Shown: positions 6,730 to 15,959 of the stretch, in pieces
Numbering within the stretch: the first letter of the stretch is position 1
How the letters are laid out: each line of letters opens with the position of its first letter
Assembly (NCBI GenBank): GCA_017466365.1
Contig: JAFTUG010000017.1
Span: 1-58,031 of the forward strand
Length of the DNA: 58,031 bases
Source of the DNA: Clostridia bacterium
GTDB taxonomy: Bacteria > Bacillota > Clostridia > Oscillospirales > Acutalibacteraceae
Reading direction: 5' to 3'
Translations under genes and position numbers: made by a program
Notes under the pieces: generated by a model
Told to the model about the DNA's origin: nothing
Database searches by the model: none
Seen by the model: the letters and a program-made list of their open reading frames with translations, nothing else

Positions 6730-9075
6730 ATGAACATTCTTAAAAAAATCAAAAGCGGAATAACCTATTGTGACGGCGGCGCAGGCACTCTCCTTCAGTC
6801 ATGGGGGCTTGAAGCGGGAGAATATCCCGAAACCTGGAATATAACAAAACCTGAAAAAATAATTGAAATGCACCGTCTTTATCTTGAAGCAGGTGCAAAC
6901 ATTATTACCTCATGCACCTTCGGTGCAAACCGTTTCAAGTTTGATAATCTCGAAGAAATAATAACTGCGGCAATAAGCAACGCCAAAACAGCGTGTGAGG
7001 GTTACGACGCGTTTGTTGCGCTTGATATAGGCCCTCTCGGAAAGATGCTTGAGCCGCTCGGCGATTTGCCGTTTGAAAAAGCTGTTGAAGTTTTCTCCGA
7101 AAGCATAAAAATCGGTGCAGATGCAGGTGCAGACCTTGTTCTGATTGAAACGATGAACGACAGCCTTGAAGCGAAGGCGGCTGTTCTTGCCGCAAAAGAA
7201 AGCTGCAATCTTCCCGTCTTCGTTACATGCGTATATGATGAAGAAAAAAAGCTTATGACAGGTGCAAATCCTGCTGCAATGATTGCAATGCTTGAAGGGC
7301 TCGGCGCAGATGCAATCGGCATGAACTGTTCACTCGGACCGAAGCAGATGCTTGAAATTATTCCCGAATTCGCAAAATATGCAAGCTTACCCATAATCGT
7401 GAATCCGAATGCAGGCTTACCGAGAAGCGAAAACGGAAAAACTGTTTTTGATATTGATGCAGACGAATTCTCGGATATCATGTGCGAAATAGTGAAATCG
7501 GGTGCAACAATAATCGGAGGCTGCTGCGGCACTACTCCCGAGCATATAAGAAAAACTGTTGAGAAAACAAAAGAACTGCCTTTTATGCTACCCGAAAAGA
7601 AAAATCTTACGGTTGTTTCTTCATATACTCATGCAGTTGAAATAGGAAACGCACCCATTATTATCGGCGAAAGAATAAATCCTACGGGCAAAAAAAGATT
7701 CAAAGAGGCACTTCGTGAAAACGATATAAATTATATCCTCAACGAAGGTCTTGCACAGAATAAAAAAGGAGTTTCCGTTCTTGATGTCAATGTAGGCTTG
7801 CCCGAAATTGATGAACCCGAAATGATGGTAAACGTTATCCGTGCATTGCAGAGCGTTATTGACCTTCCGTTGCAAATTGATACGGTTGACCCCGTGGCAA
7901 TGGAAAAGGCAATGAGAATCTATAACGGCAAGGCGCTGATAAATTCCGTAAGCGGTAAGGAAGAAAGCATGAAAGCCGTATTTCCCCTCGTCAAAAAATA
8001 CGGCGGAGTTGTTATTGCCGTAACCCTTGACGAAAACGGTATTCCCGATTCTGCAAAGGGCAGAGTTGAAATAGCAGAAAAAATAATCGCCCGTGCCTCG
8101 GAATACGGCATAGGCAAAAACAATATTATTGTTGACCCACTCGCCATGGCGGTTTCAAGCGATTCCGACAGCGCAAACATCACCCTTGAGGCAGTTAAAG
8201 CCTTGCATGATATGGGAATAAAGACAAGCCTCGGAGTTTCAAACATTTCTTTCGGTCTGCCTTCAAGGGCAGATGTCAATGCGGTATTCTATACCATGGC
8301 TATGCAAAACGGACTTGACTGCGCAATCATTAACCCGTTTTCGGAAGAAATGATGAAGGCGTGGCATTGCTACATGGCTCTTACGGGTAAAGACGAAAAT
8401 TGCACGGATTATATTGAATTTGCACAGTCACTTGAGCCTACAGAGAAAAAAGCGGAGGTGAAATCCTCAACAGGTCTTGACGGCTGCATAATCAGCGGAC
8501 TCAAAGAGCAGGCAGGCGCAGCGGCGGCAGAGCTTATCAAAACAATGCCGCCCATGGAAATTATAAACACAATGATTATTCCCGCACTAAATACTGTAGG
8601 CAAAGGTTTTGAAGAAAAAAGAGTTTATCTTCCCCAGCTTCTTATGAGTGCACAAGCGGCAAAAGAGGCTTTCGATGCAATAAAATCCGCAATTCCCGCA
8701 GGAGAAAACAAAAAGGCCAAAATTGTTATTGCAACGGTTAAGGGTGATATACACGATATCGGTAAGAATATCGTTAAAGTTCTTCTTGAAAACTACGGCT
8801 ATGAGGTTATTGACCTCGGAAAAGATGTTGCTCCCGAAAAAATCGTTAAAACGGTTAAATCAAGCGGCGCAAAGCTTGTCGGTTTGAGCGCACTTATGAC
8901 AACAACCGTACCTGCAATGGAGGAAACCATTAAGCTTCTCCGTGAAGAAGCACCCGACTGCAAGGTTATGGTCGGCGGTGCAGTTATGACAGAGGAATAT
9001 GCTTCCATGATCGGAGCAGACAGCTACGGCACAGATGCGATGTCGGCAGTAAGGTATGCAGAAGAAATATTATAA
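6730..9075 (+). CDS. metH: Cobalamin-dependent methionine synthase, activation domain absent
   Basis: Transfers a methyl group from methyltetrahydrofolate to homocysteine through methylcobalamin. Domains in order: homocysteine-binding barrel (1-290) with zinc ligands C200, C265 and C266 (GGCCGTTP); pterin-binding barrel (about 305-560, starting IIIGERINPTG); B12 cap (about 575-660); cobalamin-binding Rossmann domain (665-781) with DIHDIG at 673-678, H675 being the cobalt ligand. At 781 residues it lacks the roughly 330-residue activation domain of the E. coli enzyme, supplied here by the gene directly upstream. A strong terminator follows. Confidence 0.95.
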   Translation: MNILKKIKSGITYCDGGAGTLLQSWGLEAGEYPETWNITKPEKIIEMHRLYLEAGANIITSCTFGANRFKFDNLEEIITAAISNAKTACEGYDAFVALDIGPLGKMLEPLGDLPFEKAVEVFSESIKIGADAGADLVLIETMNDSLEAKAAVLAAKESCNLPVFVTCVYDEEKKLMTGANPAAMIAMLEGLGADAIGMNCSLGPKQMLEIIPEFAKYASLPIIVNPNAGLPRSENGKTVFDIDADEFSDIMCEIVKSGATIIGGCCGTTPEHIRKTVEKTKELPFMLPEKKNLTVVSSYTHAVEIGNAPIIIGERINPTGKKRFKEALRENDINYILNEGLAQNKKGVSVLDVNVGLPEIDEPEMMVNVIRALQSVIDLPLQIDTVDPVAMEKAMRIYNGKALINSVSGKEESMKAVFPLVKKYGGVVIAVTLDENGIPDSAKGRVEIAEKIIARASEYGIGKNNIIVDPLAMAVSSDSDSANITLEAVKALHDMGIKTSLGVSNISFGLPSRADVNAVFYTMAMQNGLDCAIINPFSEEMMKAWHCYMALTGKDENCTDYIEFAQSLEPTEKKAEVKSSTGLDGCIISGLKEQAGAAAAELIKTMPPMEIINTMIIPALNTVGKGFEEKRVYLPQLLMSAQAAKEAFDAIKSAIPAGENKKAKIVIATVKGDIHDIGKNIVKVLLENYGYEVIDLGKDVAPEKIVKTVKSSGAKLVGLSALMTTTVPAMEETIKLLREEAPDCKVMVGGAVMTEEYASMIGADSYGTDAMSAVRYAEEIL

Positions 9076-9079
9076 AAAA

Positions 9080-9117
9080 CAGAGGTTGTTTCAGATCGAA
9101 ACAACCTCTGCTTGCTT
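9080..9117. terminator. Terminator, metH / esterase gene
   Basis: Thirteen-base stem CAGAGGTTGTTTC/GAAACAACCTCTG with loop AGATC (9080-9110), between convergent genes; a T-containing tail follows on the plus strand. Confidence 0.88.
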
Positions 9118-11345
9118 TAATTGAACAAATTTGCAAACAAGCCTATAAATCTCACGAAAAGTGCAGAAACAAATTCAAACGGAGTATCTGCATCTGCAAT
9201 ATCTGCATCAAATCCCGCAGAGACTTTTTCTGTTGAAGGAGTGAAACGTATGCAGTCAAAACCGATATCCGAATTTTCTTCCGATGACGAGAACATGAAT
9301 TCAAGGTTAATAACATTATCAAGTCTCTCATTTGTATAACCGAAACCGCATTCGTTGCCGAAAAGATTAACACGGTTGAGATTTACTGTTATCTTATGCC
9401 ATTCGCCATCGGCAGGAATAACCTCGCCCGAAAAAGCGGAATACCAAGCAACCAAATCCTTCGTAAACTTAACACCTTCAAAAACCGCATCGGTTTTGCC
9501 GTTATTCTTAACATAAAAGCTCATTTCCGAATAATCCGAATAATCGGTATCCGTATCAAAAAATGCCGTTGCCTTTCCGTCATCTTCATAAGTTAAAACG
9601 GGAGTTACAGAAAAGCTCTTGTCTTTCGCCTTTATGTTCATGCCCTTTTCGCCGCTGTATGCATCATTTGCCGAAGCGGAAATATCGGCGTTTTCTGCAG
9701 TCCATGATGGATAGAATTTTGAAACAGCATCGGTTTCGGTATGCCAGATAAACTCATCCTCACAATCAGCCCAGATTTTATCCTTATAGAAATGAGTGCA
9801 ATAATTTTTATCGGTAACAAATGGGCTTACGGGCATTGCAAAACCGTTTTTATCGGTTGCATAAAGATTTGCACGCTGATTGCTTACGCAGTAGGCATAG
9901 CTTGCGGAACAAGGATCGGGGACATTTTCGCTCCATATTCTAACGGAATTTTCACCGATTATCTCGGCATTCGCCTGAACATATACGCCGTCTTTTCCGC
10001 AAAGAGCAAAGCCGTAAACAGTGTCACCTTTTGATTTTATTCCGTTGCCGATATTGTTGAAAGAAACATAAATGCTTCCGTCTTTTATCTCTGCATCTTT
10101 TAAAGTTGGTGCGGTATAAGTTTCGTATTCTCCGTAAACCATGCCCATTGCGGCATAAGCCATTCTGTCCGAAATTTCCTCTTTGCTTTCGGGGTGAATA
10201 AGACCTGCTTCGGGAATAAAGGTTACGGGAATATCGTTAACGGAAACAACCGCTCTTGATTCGGGTCTTTGCTTCTGAATATCCGTGAATGCAATATTCA
10301 TATTGGTGAGATTATAACCGCCATCGGAATAATAATAAGGAGCAAGCTGTGTGTAAATTATCGGCATAAGTCCGTCTTGATAATTGTAAAGCTCGGTATA
10401 CGAACGCTGCATAAGGTCAAACGCTCTCGCATATCTCTCGCCGCTCCAGCCCATCATTATATCCGATTCACCCTGATACCATATCATACCCGAAACCCTG
10501 AAATTCTTAAGAGCTTCCATTTTGAGGTTGTAGTTAATTGTCATATCAATGGATATATTGAAATTCTTTTCATTCCATTCGGATTTCTCGATGTAATCAC
10601 CGCTTGAAACAAAATCGTTTTTAACCTGTGCATCGTCGTCAATAGCTTCTCTCGAAATCCACGAAGCAATTGATGTTCCGCCGAGAGAAACATTAAGAAT
10701 ACCAACGGGCACATCAAGCTCTTCAAGCAATTCTTCCGCAAAAAAATACGCAACTGCGCTCATGGAATAAACCACAGGATTTTCGCCCGTTACCCACTGC
10801 GCTCCCGGAATATCGGGTTGAGGGTCAACGGGAGCAAGTTCAACAGAGCCTTTATATTCGGGAATTGCAGGCACAAGCAGAACGCGGAGATTTTTGCTCA
10901 GTTTCTGCTGATTTGCAAACATCTCCCGACCCCTTTTTGCCTGCGCAAGAGGATACTGCATATTGCTCTGACCGTTGGCAATCCAGAGTTCGCCGAACAC
11001 AACATTTTTAAGCTTTGCAAACTCTGCATCATTGCATTTTAAAACAACGGTATATTCATCATAACCGCCTGCGGGCGCATCAAAAGCAACAGCAAACGTG
11101 CCGTCTGCCGAAACGGTTGCTTCGCCACTTTCAACAAGAGAATTATCCGCATTATAAAGCTCGGAAACAATTTTACTGCCTGCTTTACCTGTTCCCGAAA
11201 TAACAGCTTCTTCATTCTGCTTGAACAACATGCCGTCACCGAAAAATGTATAGAGCTTTGCTGTTGCTTCTTCGGCAAACGCAGCAGGCATAAATGCAAA
11301 AACCATGCTCAACACAAGCAAAACGGAAATTATTTTTTTAATCAT
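9117..11345 (-). CDS. Secreted SGNH esterase, sialate O-acetylesterase-like
   Basis: This 742-residue protein has a clear signal peptide (1-25, ending AFA). The SGNH serine motif is in GELWIANGQSNMQ, and WYQGESD is the second block typical of sialate O-acetylesterase-like CAZy esterases that remove acetyl groups from sugars. An N-terminal beta region (about 30-125) precedes the catalytic part. The last 200 residues look like a beta-sandwich carbohydrate-binding domain, followed by a short hydrophobic tail. The ATG at 11345 has AGGGTGG five bases away; a GTG three codons earlier is unlikely because it overlaps that site. It is last in the GH43, epimerase, esterase operon, suggesting acetylated plant or mucin glycans as substrate (inference). 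Confidence 0.85.
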   Translation of the reverse strand: MIKKIISVLLVLSMVFAFMPAAFAEEATAKLYTFFGDGMLFKQNEEAVISGTGKAGSKIVSELYNADNSLVESGEATVSADGTFAVAFDAPAGGYDEYTVVLKCNDAEFAKLKNVVFGELWIANGQSNMQYPLAQAKRGREMFANQQKLSKNLRVLLVPAIPEYKGSVELAPVDPQPDIPGAQWVTGENPVVYSMSAVAYFFAEELLEELDVPVGILNVSLGGTSIASWISREAIDDDAQVKNDFVSSGDYIEKSEWNEKNFNISIDMTINYNLKMEALKNFRVSGMIWYQGESDIMMGWSGERYARAFDLMQRSYTELYNYQDGLMPIIYTQLAPYYYSDGGYNLTNMNIAFTDIQKQRPESRAVVSVNDIPVTFIPEAGLIHPESKEEISDRMAYAAMGMVYGEYETYTAPTLKDAEIKDGSIYVSFNNIGNGIKSKGDTVYGFALCGKDGVYVQANAEIIGENSVRIWSENVPDPCSASYAYCVSNQRANLYATDKNGFAMPVSPFVTDKNYCTHFYKDKIWADCEDEFIWHTETDAVSKFYPSWTAENADISASANDAYSGEKGMNIKAKDKSFSVTPVLTYEDDGKATAFFDTDTDYSDYSEMSFYVKNNGKTDAVFEGVKFTKDLVAWYSAFSGEVIPADGEWHKITVNLNRVNLFGNECGFGYTNERLDNVINLEFMFSSSEENSDIGFDCIRFTPSTEKVSAGFDADIADADTPFEFVSALFVRFIGLFANLFN

Positions 11346-11359
11346 AAAGTCCACCCTTT

Positions 11360-12202
11360 TCAGATGATTTCAGCAGTCCATGAAAATTCAAATGTTTCAC
11401 CCTCGCCGAGACGTTCAATTCCCCTCTTTTCGGAAATATCCTTTTTAACCTCTCTGCCGTCATTTACACCGTACCAGGGTTCAATGCAGACATAAGGTGC
11501 GCCCGGCTTTGCCCAGATTCCGAGGAAAGGACATTTGCCGAAGGTGAATTCAATTTCGTTTTCGCCCTTTATGCGGAGCTTTTCGGATTTTATATCGGAA
11601 AGAATAAGTGCATCGGGTTCAAAAATTTCCTTTGTGATGACAAAGCTCTTTTCATTTTCCATGAACGGGAATTTCTCGGGAATAATAAGATTCTCTTTGT
11701 CGATTCTCTCTGTTGCAAGGATTTCGGGCTGTTCAAATTCGATAATATCGCCGACCTTGCAATTGAAAGCAGGGTGAGCGCCTACCGAAAAATACATCTC
11801 GCCCTTTGATTTGTTGATAACCGTCATTGTGTTGATAAGTGCTTTTTCTTTAAGTTCAAACGCAACAAGATATTCAAACTCAAAAGGGTATGCCTTAAGG
11901 GTGTTTTCATCGCTTTCAAGGCTGAAAACAGCCTTTGCGCCTTTGCACTCCTTCACTTTAAAAAGAAGCTTCCTTGCAAGGCCGTGCTTGGGCATGGTAT
12001 ATTCCGTGCCGTTATAAAAATATTTATCATTGATAAGCTGACCGATAACGGGAAAAAGAACAGGTGCCTGACCATACCATATATCAGGATTGCCCTGCCA
12101 AATATATTCCGTTCCGTTTTCCTTTGATTTGAGCGAATGAAGCTGTGCGCCCATATCGTCGATTTCACATGTCATAAATTCGTTTTCAATTTTGTAATAC
12201 AT
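11360..12202 (-). CDS. Aldose 1-epimerase family protein
   Basis: This 280-residue protein has the galactose mutarotase-like fold (LacX/YihR-type, no signal peptide), interconverting anomers of a free or phosphorylated sugar. Family features: an early acidic GAQLHSLKS strand, WQG near residue 35, PVIGQL, the HG of PKHGLAR, and the conserved H in SVGAHPAFN. The EPWYG.NDG motif near the C-terminus is characteristic of this subgroup. The ATG at 12202 is eight bases from AAGGAG; an upstream GTG would overlap that site. It sits between GH43 and esterase genes, so it likely processes sugars released by them. Confidence 0.88.
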   Translation of the reverse strand: MYYKIENEFMTCEIDDMGAQLHSLKSKENGTEYIWQGNPDIWYGQAPVLFPVIGQLINDKYFYNGTEYTMPKHGLARKLLFKVKECKGAKAVFSLESDENTLKAYPFEFEYLVAFELKEKALINTMTVINKSKGEMYFSVGAHPAFNCKVGDIIEFEQPEILATERIDKENLIIPEKFPFMENEKSFVITKEIFEPDALILSDIKSEKLRIKGENEIEFTFGKCPFLGIWAKPGAPYVCIEPWYGVNDGREVKKDISEKRGIERLGEGETFEFSWTAEII

Positions 12203-12214
12203 ATTTAACACTCC

Positions 12215-13249
12215 TTAAAAGATTTGATACCATAGTTTTATTATATTATAGTAAAATTCAAAGAACACCCTGTAAAACACATCGCCGAAGGTATATTTTT
12301 CTTTGATTTTAAGCATATCTCCCGTATCTTCAAGTTCAAGAAATTTCGCTGTTTCAAATACGCCGTTCGTTTCTCCGTTGGGAGAATGGATTGACATTGT
12401 AAGCTGACCGTCAAGGGTATAAAAAATCATGGGATGTCCGCCGTCATATTCAAAAAAATCTCCTCTTTCATAGAAGGCCTCGGGATAATGAATCCAGTTG
12501 CCGTCAATTTCTCCGTTATCGGAAACTGCCATGCCCACGGCATAACCGCCCGATTTTGAAAGATTTGACCAAAACATGATGAGTCTGCCGTTTTCTGTTC
12601 GGTAAAATGCAGGGCCGTCGGTAACACTGCCCGTTGTCCATATATGCTTTCTTGCCCTGAAAAGAACAATCGGTTCGCTGATGAATTCTTTTAAATCGGC
12701 GCTCATTTTTGCCGCCGCCATTTCGCCGACTTCATCGGGGCTTGATGTCCATTCATTAACATAAACCATCCACGGCTGACCGTTTTTGTCGATATAGAGA
12801 GTTCCATCAATACAGTCAATTGCTTTGGGTGTTATGTGACCGTCACTCCATAATTCAAAAGGTCCCGTCGGTGATTCCGATTTGAATATTGCCGTACCTC
12901 TTTTACCGCTTGCTTTTGAACGGTAGGTTGCGAAGAGATAAAAACTGCCGTTATAGTAATGGCATTCGGGTGCCCAAAAATCGGCTTCCATATCTGAATT
13001 ATCTTCGGGAGTGAAAATCTGAATTCTATCTGACCAGTTTTCCAAATCCTCGCTTACGCAGCAGCCATAGCCTTTGCCGTTTGAAAGGCAGGTGCCGTAC
13101 ATATAATATTTTCCGTCATAAACAAGAATATAAGGGTCTCTGACTCTGACGTCTTCCCTCTTCTCGGGATACACCTCCACTGCAAATGCATAGGCTGCGG
13201 ACAAAACAGCAGTCAACAATGCAAGAAGAATCGATAACGTTTTTTTCAT
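12215..13249 (-). CDS. Secreted glycoside hydrolase family 43
   Basis: This 344-residue five-bladed beta-propeller enzyme has a signal peptide (1-23). GH43 enzymes usually cut arabinose, xylose or galactose linkages in plant polysaccharides. The base aspartate is D38 (VRDPYIL), the pKa-modulating aspartate D148 (IDGT), and WAPE is at 92-95. The usual acid glutamate (often TEGP) appears as Asp in SVTDGPAF; this variant recurs in a GH43 branch also marked by RGTAIF, PWMVYV.EW and GGHPMIF. It is first in a three-gene operon and ends four bases from the epimerase ribosome site. The last 25 residues are aromatic and hydrophobic, unlike most family members. Confidence 0.88.
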   Translation of the reverse strand: MKKTLSILLALLTAVLSAAYAFAVEVYPEKREDVRVRDPYILVYDGKYYMYGTCLSNGKGYGCCVSEDLENWSDRIQIFTPEDNSDMEADFWAPECHYYNGSFYLFATYRSKASGKRGTAIFKSESPTGPFELWSDGHITPKAIDCIDGTLYIDKNGQPWMVYVNEWTSSPDEVGEMAAAKMSADLKEFISEPIVLFRARKHIWTTGSVTDGPAFYRTENGRLIMFWSNLSKSGGYAVGMAVSDNGEIDGNWIHYPEAFYERGDFFEYDGGHPMIFYTLDGQLTMSIHSPNGETNGVFETAKFLELEDTGDMLKIKEKYTFGDVFYRVFFEFYYNIIKLWYQIF

Positions 13250-13280
13250 AATCTTCCCCTTTTCTTTATGTTATAGATAT

Positions 13281-13309
13281 AATTTAACACAACAAAAAGT
13301 ATAATGCAA
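13281..13309 (-). promoter_or_regulatory. Possible promoter of GH43 operon
   Basis: TTGCAT (13304-13309), a 17-base spacer and TAAATT (13281-13286) on the minus strand, immediately downstream of the AlkD-like gene. Only a moderate match. Confidence 0.4.
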
Positions 13310-13315
13310 CCAAAT

Positions 13316-13999
13316 TCACCTTTTCAGAGTTTTAAGACAGGCTTTTTGTTCATCGGTTATCCGATAGCTTTCAACTGCTTTCTGAATGGTTTTATTATGC
13401 GTATCGGTGTCAAGTCTGTTTTGCTCGATGAACGGCAAAATTTCATCATATCTTTTAGAAAGAGCAGTTGCAAAATACCACGCCTGCATCATTTTTATAT
13501 AATATTCATCGGAGCATATTTGCGCAACCGTTTCCGGATATTCCATGCTGAAATTATCTTCGAGATAATAACACATGAGACACTCAATACCAAAACGCAC
13601 GGTATATGTATGCTCTGATTTAAGCCATTTTTTAATTTCTTCAAGCAATTCGGGCAGATACTTTTTGAAAATTTTCGGGCGCATCATATCGCAGGTTGCC
13701 CAGTTATCGACAAACGGAAGAAATCTGTTTATTTCTTCAATACATTTATCATAATCTGTGATTTTTTCAATCAGGAAAGCATGAAGATTATTTTCCTCAT
13801 AATATTTATGGGGAAGATTTTTAACAAAAGCATCGGCAAAAGGCTTTTTGGAAATCTCACTTGCAAATTTTCTCAAATCAGGAGTACGTACACCGATAAT
13901 TACGGATTTATCAACCGTCGGCATAAGCCTTGAATGAAAATCACGGTATTTCAAATCCTGCATTTCAAAAAGTCTGTTCATTATATAAGAGCCATCCAT
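13316..13999 (-). CDS. AlkD-like DNA alkylation repair protein
   Basis: This 227-residue all-helical protein matches the AlkD/DNA_alkylation family of HEAT-repeat DNA glycosylases that remove bulky or charged alkylated bases. Family blocks are GVRTPDLRKFA near residue 37, VDNWATCDM near 95, and RFGIECLM. Length is typical. The ATG at 13999 follows AGGTG; an in-frame extension of 15 residues lacks a site. It is alone on its strand, between the HAD terminator and the GH43 promoter. Confidence 0.85.
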   Translation of the reverse strand: MDGSYIMNRLFEMQDLKYRDFHSRLMPTVDKSVIIGVRTPDLRKFASEISKKPFADAFVKNLPHKYYEENNLHAFLIEKITDYDKCIEEINRFLPFVDNWATCDMMRPKIFKKYLPELLEEIKKWLKSEHTYTVRFGIECLMCYYLEDNFSMEYPETVAQICSDEYYIKMMQAWYFATALSKRYDEILPFIEQNRLDTDTHNKTIQKAVESYRITDEQKACLKTLKR

Positions 14000-14049
14000 A
14001 AAATCACCTGAAAACATTATAATATCATGTGAAACTAAAAGCAATAAAA

Positions 14050-14071
14050 AAGTGCCGCAAAAGCAGCACTT
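14050..14071 (-). terminator. Terminator of HAD phosphatase gene
   Basis: Minus-strand stem AAGTGCTGC/GCGGCACTT with loop TTTT, followed by TTTTTTATT. The stem overlaps the stop codon of the HAD gene. Confidence 0.8.
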
Positions 14072-14717
14072 ACATTACATATTTAACTATATCTTCCGGA
14101 ATATCCGCAATATAATCCGCACCGTTTTCAAGCAAAACGGATTTATCACGGAATCCCCATGTTACGCCGATGCAAGGAATACCCGCATTCTTTGCGGTTA
14201 TGCAGTCAACCTCGGAATCGCCGACATAGACTGCCTTTTCTTTTGATACACCGAGCTTTTTAAGCACAAAATTAATTCCGTCAGGCTGCGGCTTTTGTGC
14301 AACACCGTCCACCTGACCGACGGTTATATCTATAATCTCGCCGAATAAAAGTCCTACTATATCTTCAGCTGCTTCATGCATTTTATTGGTTACAACCGCC
14401 GTTTTGATACCGTTGCTTTTAAGAGCTTCAAGCATGGAAATTATCCCGTTATACGGCTTCGTTTCAACAAGAGAATTGTTTTTATAATACTCCTTAAAAA
14501 CAGCAAGGCACTTTGCCGCAGTTTCGGAATCGGTGTTTTCGGGAACACTTAAATCAACAAGCCTTTTCACACCGTTACCGACAAACAAGCGCACTTCATC
14601 AAGCGTTCTTTCGGGGAATCCGAATTCACGCATTGCATGATTGACACTGTTTTTCAAATCGCCGAGAGTATCGGTCAAAGTACCGTCAAGGTCAAATATT
14701 ACTGCATCGTATTTCAT
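14070..14717 (-). CDS. HAD-family phosphoglycolate phosphatase-like hydrolase
   Basis: This 215-residue soluble HAD phosphatase of the Gph/PgmB-like subgroup has motif I FDLDGTLTDT (nucleophile D9, acid D11), an alpha-helical cap (about 18-80), motif II (VVTN), motif III lysine near QKPQPDG, and motif IV VGDSEVD. The substrate could be phosphoglycolate, pyrophosphate or a sugar phosphate; sequence alone does not decide. It starts only 14 bases after the dnaJ terminator hairpin, so it depends on read-through or on a promoter I cannot see. Confidence 0.85.
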   Translation of the reverse strand: MKYDAVIFDLDGTLTDTLGDLKNSVNHAMREFGFPERTLDEVRLFVGNGVKRLVDLSVPENTDSETAAKCLAVFKEYYKNNSLVETKPYNGIISMLEALKSNGIKTAVVTNKMHEAAEDIVGLLFGEIIDITVGQVDGVAQKPQPDGINFVLKKLGVSKEKAVYVGDSEVDCITAKNAGIPCIGVTWGFRDKSVLLENGADYIADIPEDIVKYVM

Positions 14718-14726
14718 AACAACCTC

Positions 14727-14757
14727 AAAAACGCCGTGTCGGTTGGCACGGCGTTTT
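14727..14757 (-). terminator. Terminator downstream of dnaJ
   Basis: Minus-strand stem ACGCCGTG/CACGGCGT (14731-14738 and 14745-14752), followed by TTTTTGAGG. The GAGG within the tail is also the ribosome site of the HAD gene. Confidence 0.82.
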
Positions 14758-14761
14758 ATTC

Positions 14762-15934
14762 TTATTTTTTATTTTTGAATTTATCAAAGAAACCTTCCTT
14801 ACCGCTTCCGACGGGAGCGCCTCTCTGAACGCCGAGTTCTTTTTCAAACTCCATAAGAATTTCCTTCTGTCTGTGGCTCAAAGACTTGGGAACATCAACG
14901 ATTATGCGCACAAGCTGGTCGCCTCTGCCTCTGCCGTTGAGAATCTGAATGCCCTTACCCTTAAGGCTGAACACCGTTCCCGACTGTGTTCCTGCGGGAA
15001 TGTCAAACTTAACATCTCCGTCAAGAGTAGGAATGCGGATATTATCACCGAGTGCCGCCTGCGTATAGCTGATACGCTGTTCAAGCCATACGTTATAACC
15101 GTCACGTTCAAAGTGGGAATGAGGTCTGACAAAAACCGCAACCTTAAGGTCACCCTTCGGACCGCCGTTAACACCTGCGTTGCCTGCGCCGCTGACATTG
15201 AAAATCTGTCTGTCATCAATACCTGCGGGTATGTTTACTTCAACCGAGGTTTTGGTTGAAACTCTGCCCGTGCCTCTGCACTTCACACACGGGTCATCGA
15301 TTACCCTGCCCTTGCCCGAACACTTGGGACAAGACTTCTGGGTTGAGATAACACCGAATGCCGTTCTCTGCTGAACGTTCACAAAACCTCTGCCGCCGCA
15401 ATCGGGGCAGGTCTTTGGAGATGAGCCCGCTTTTGCGCCCGAGCCGTGGCACTCATTACAGGTATCAACACGGTTGATATCGATTGACCTCTTGCAGCCC
15501 TTGGCCGCCTCTTCAAACGAGATTGTAACTCTCGCCTGAACATCCTCGCCTCTGCGCGGTCCGTTGGGATTTGACTGTCTTCCGCCTCCGAAACCACCGC
15601 CGAAGAACGAACCGAAGATGTCACCGAGGTCAAATTCCATGCCGTCGCCGCCGAAGCCTCCGAAACCGCCGCCGAAGGGATTGCCGCCGCCTGCGCCGTA
15701 ATTTGGGTCTACGCCTGCATGACCGAACTGGTCATAACGGGCTTTTTTCTGGCTGTCGGAAAGCACCTCATATGCTTCGTTGGCTTCCTTGAATTTGGCT
15801 TCAGCCTCGGCATCACCCGGATGAAGGTCCGGATGATACTCTTTGGCTTTTTTTCTGTATGCTTTTTTTATCTCGTCATCGCTTGCACCTTTCGATACAC
15901 CGAGGACTTCGTAATAATCTCGTTTATCTGCCAA
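14762..15934 (-). CDS. dnaJ: Chaperone DnaJ
   Basis: Co-chaperone that delivers clients to DnaK and stimulates its ATPase. The J domain is at 1-70 with HPD in [10 protein letters not shown] Gly/Phe-rich linker follows, then four CXXCXGXG zinc repeats ([32 protein letters not shown]) and the C-terminal peptide-binding domain. The 390-residue length is typical. The start codon appears to be TTG at 15934, nine bases from AAGGAG, giving [12 protein letters not shown]. It is last in hrcA-grpE-dnaK-dnaJ, 25 bases after dnaK. Confidence 0.98.
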   Translation of the reverse strand: MADKRDYYEVLGVSKGASDDEIKKAYRKKAKEYHPDLHPGDAEAEAKFKEANEAYEVLSDSQKKARYDQFGHAGVDPNYGAGGGNPFGGGFGGFGGDGMEFDLGDIFGSFFGGGFGGGRQSNPNGPRRGEDVQARVTISFEEAAKGCKRSIDINRVDTCNECHGSGAKAGSSPKTCPDCGGRGFVNVQQRTAFGVISTQKSCPKCSGKGRVIDDPCVKCRGTGRVSTKTSVEVNIPAGIDDRQIFNVSGAGNAGVNGGPKGDLKVAVFVRPHSHFERDGYNVWLEQRISYTQAALGDNIRIPTLDGDVKFDIPAGTQSGTVFSLKGKGIQILNGRGRGDQLVRIIVDVPKSLSHRQKEILMEFEKELGVQRGAPVGSGKEGFFDKFKNKK

Positions 15935-15959
15935 GGGGATTTACTCCTTTTAAAACGGA

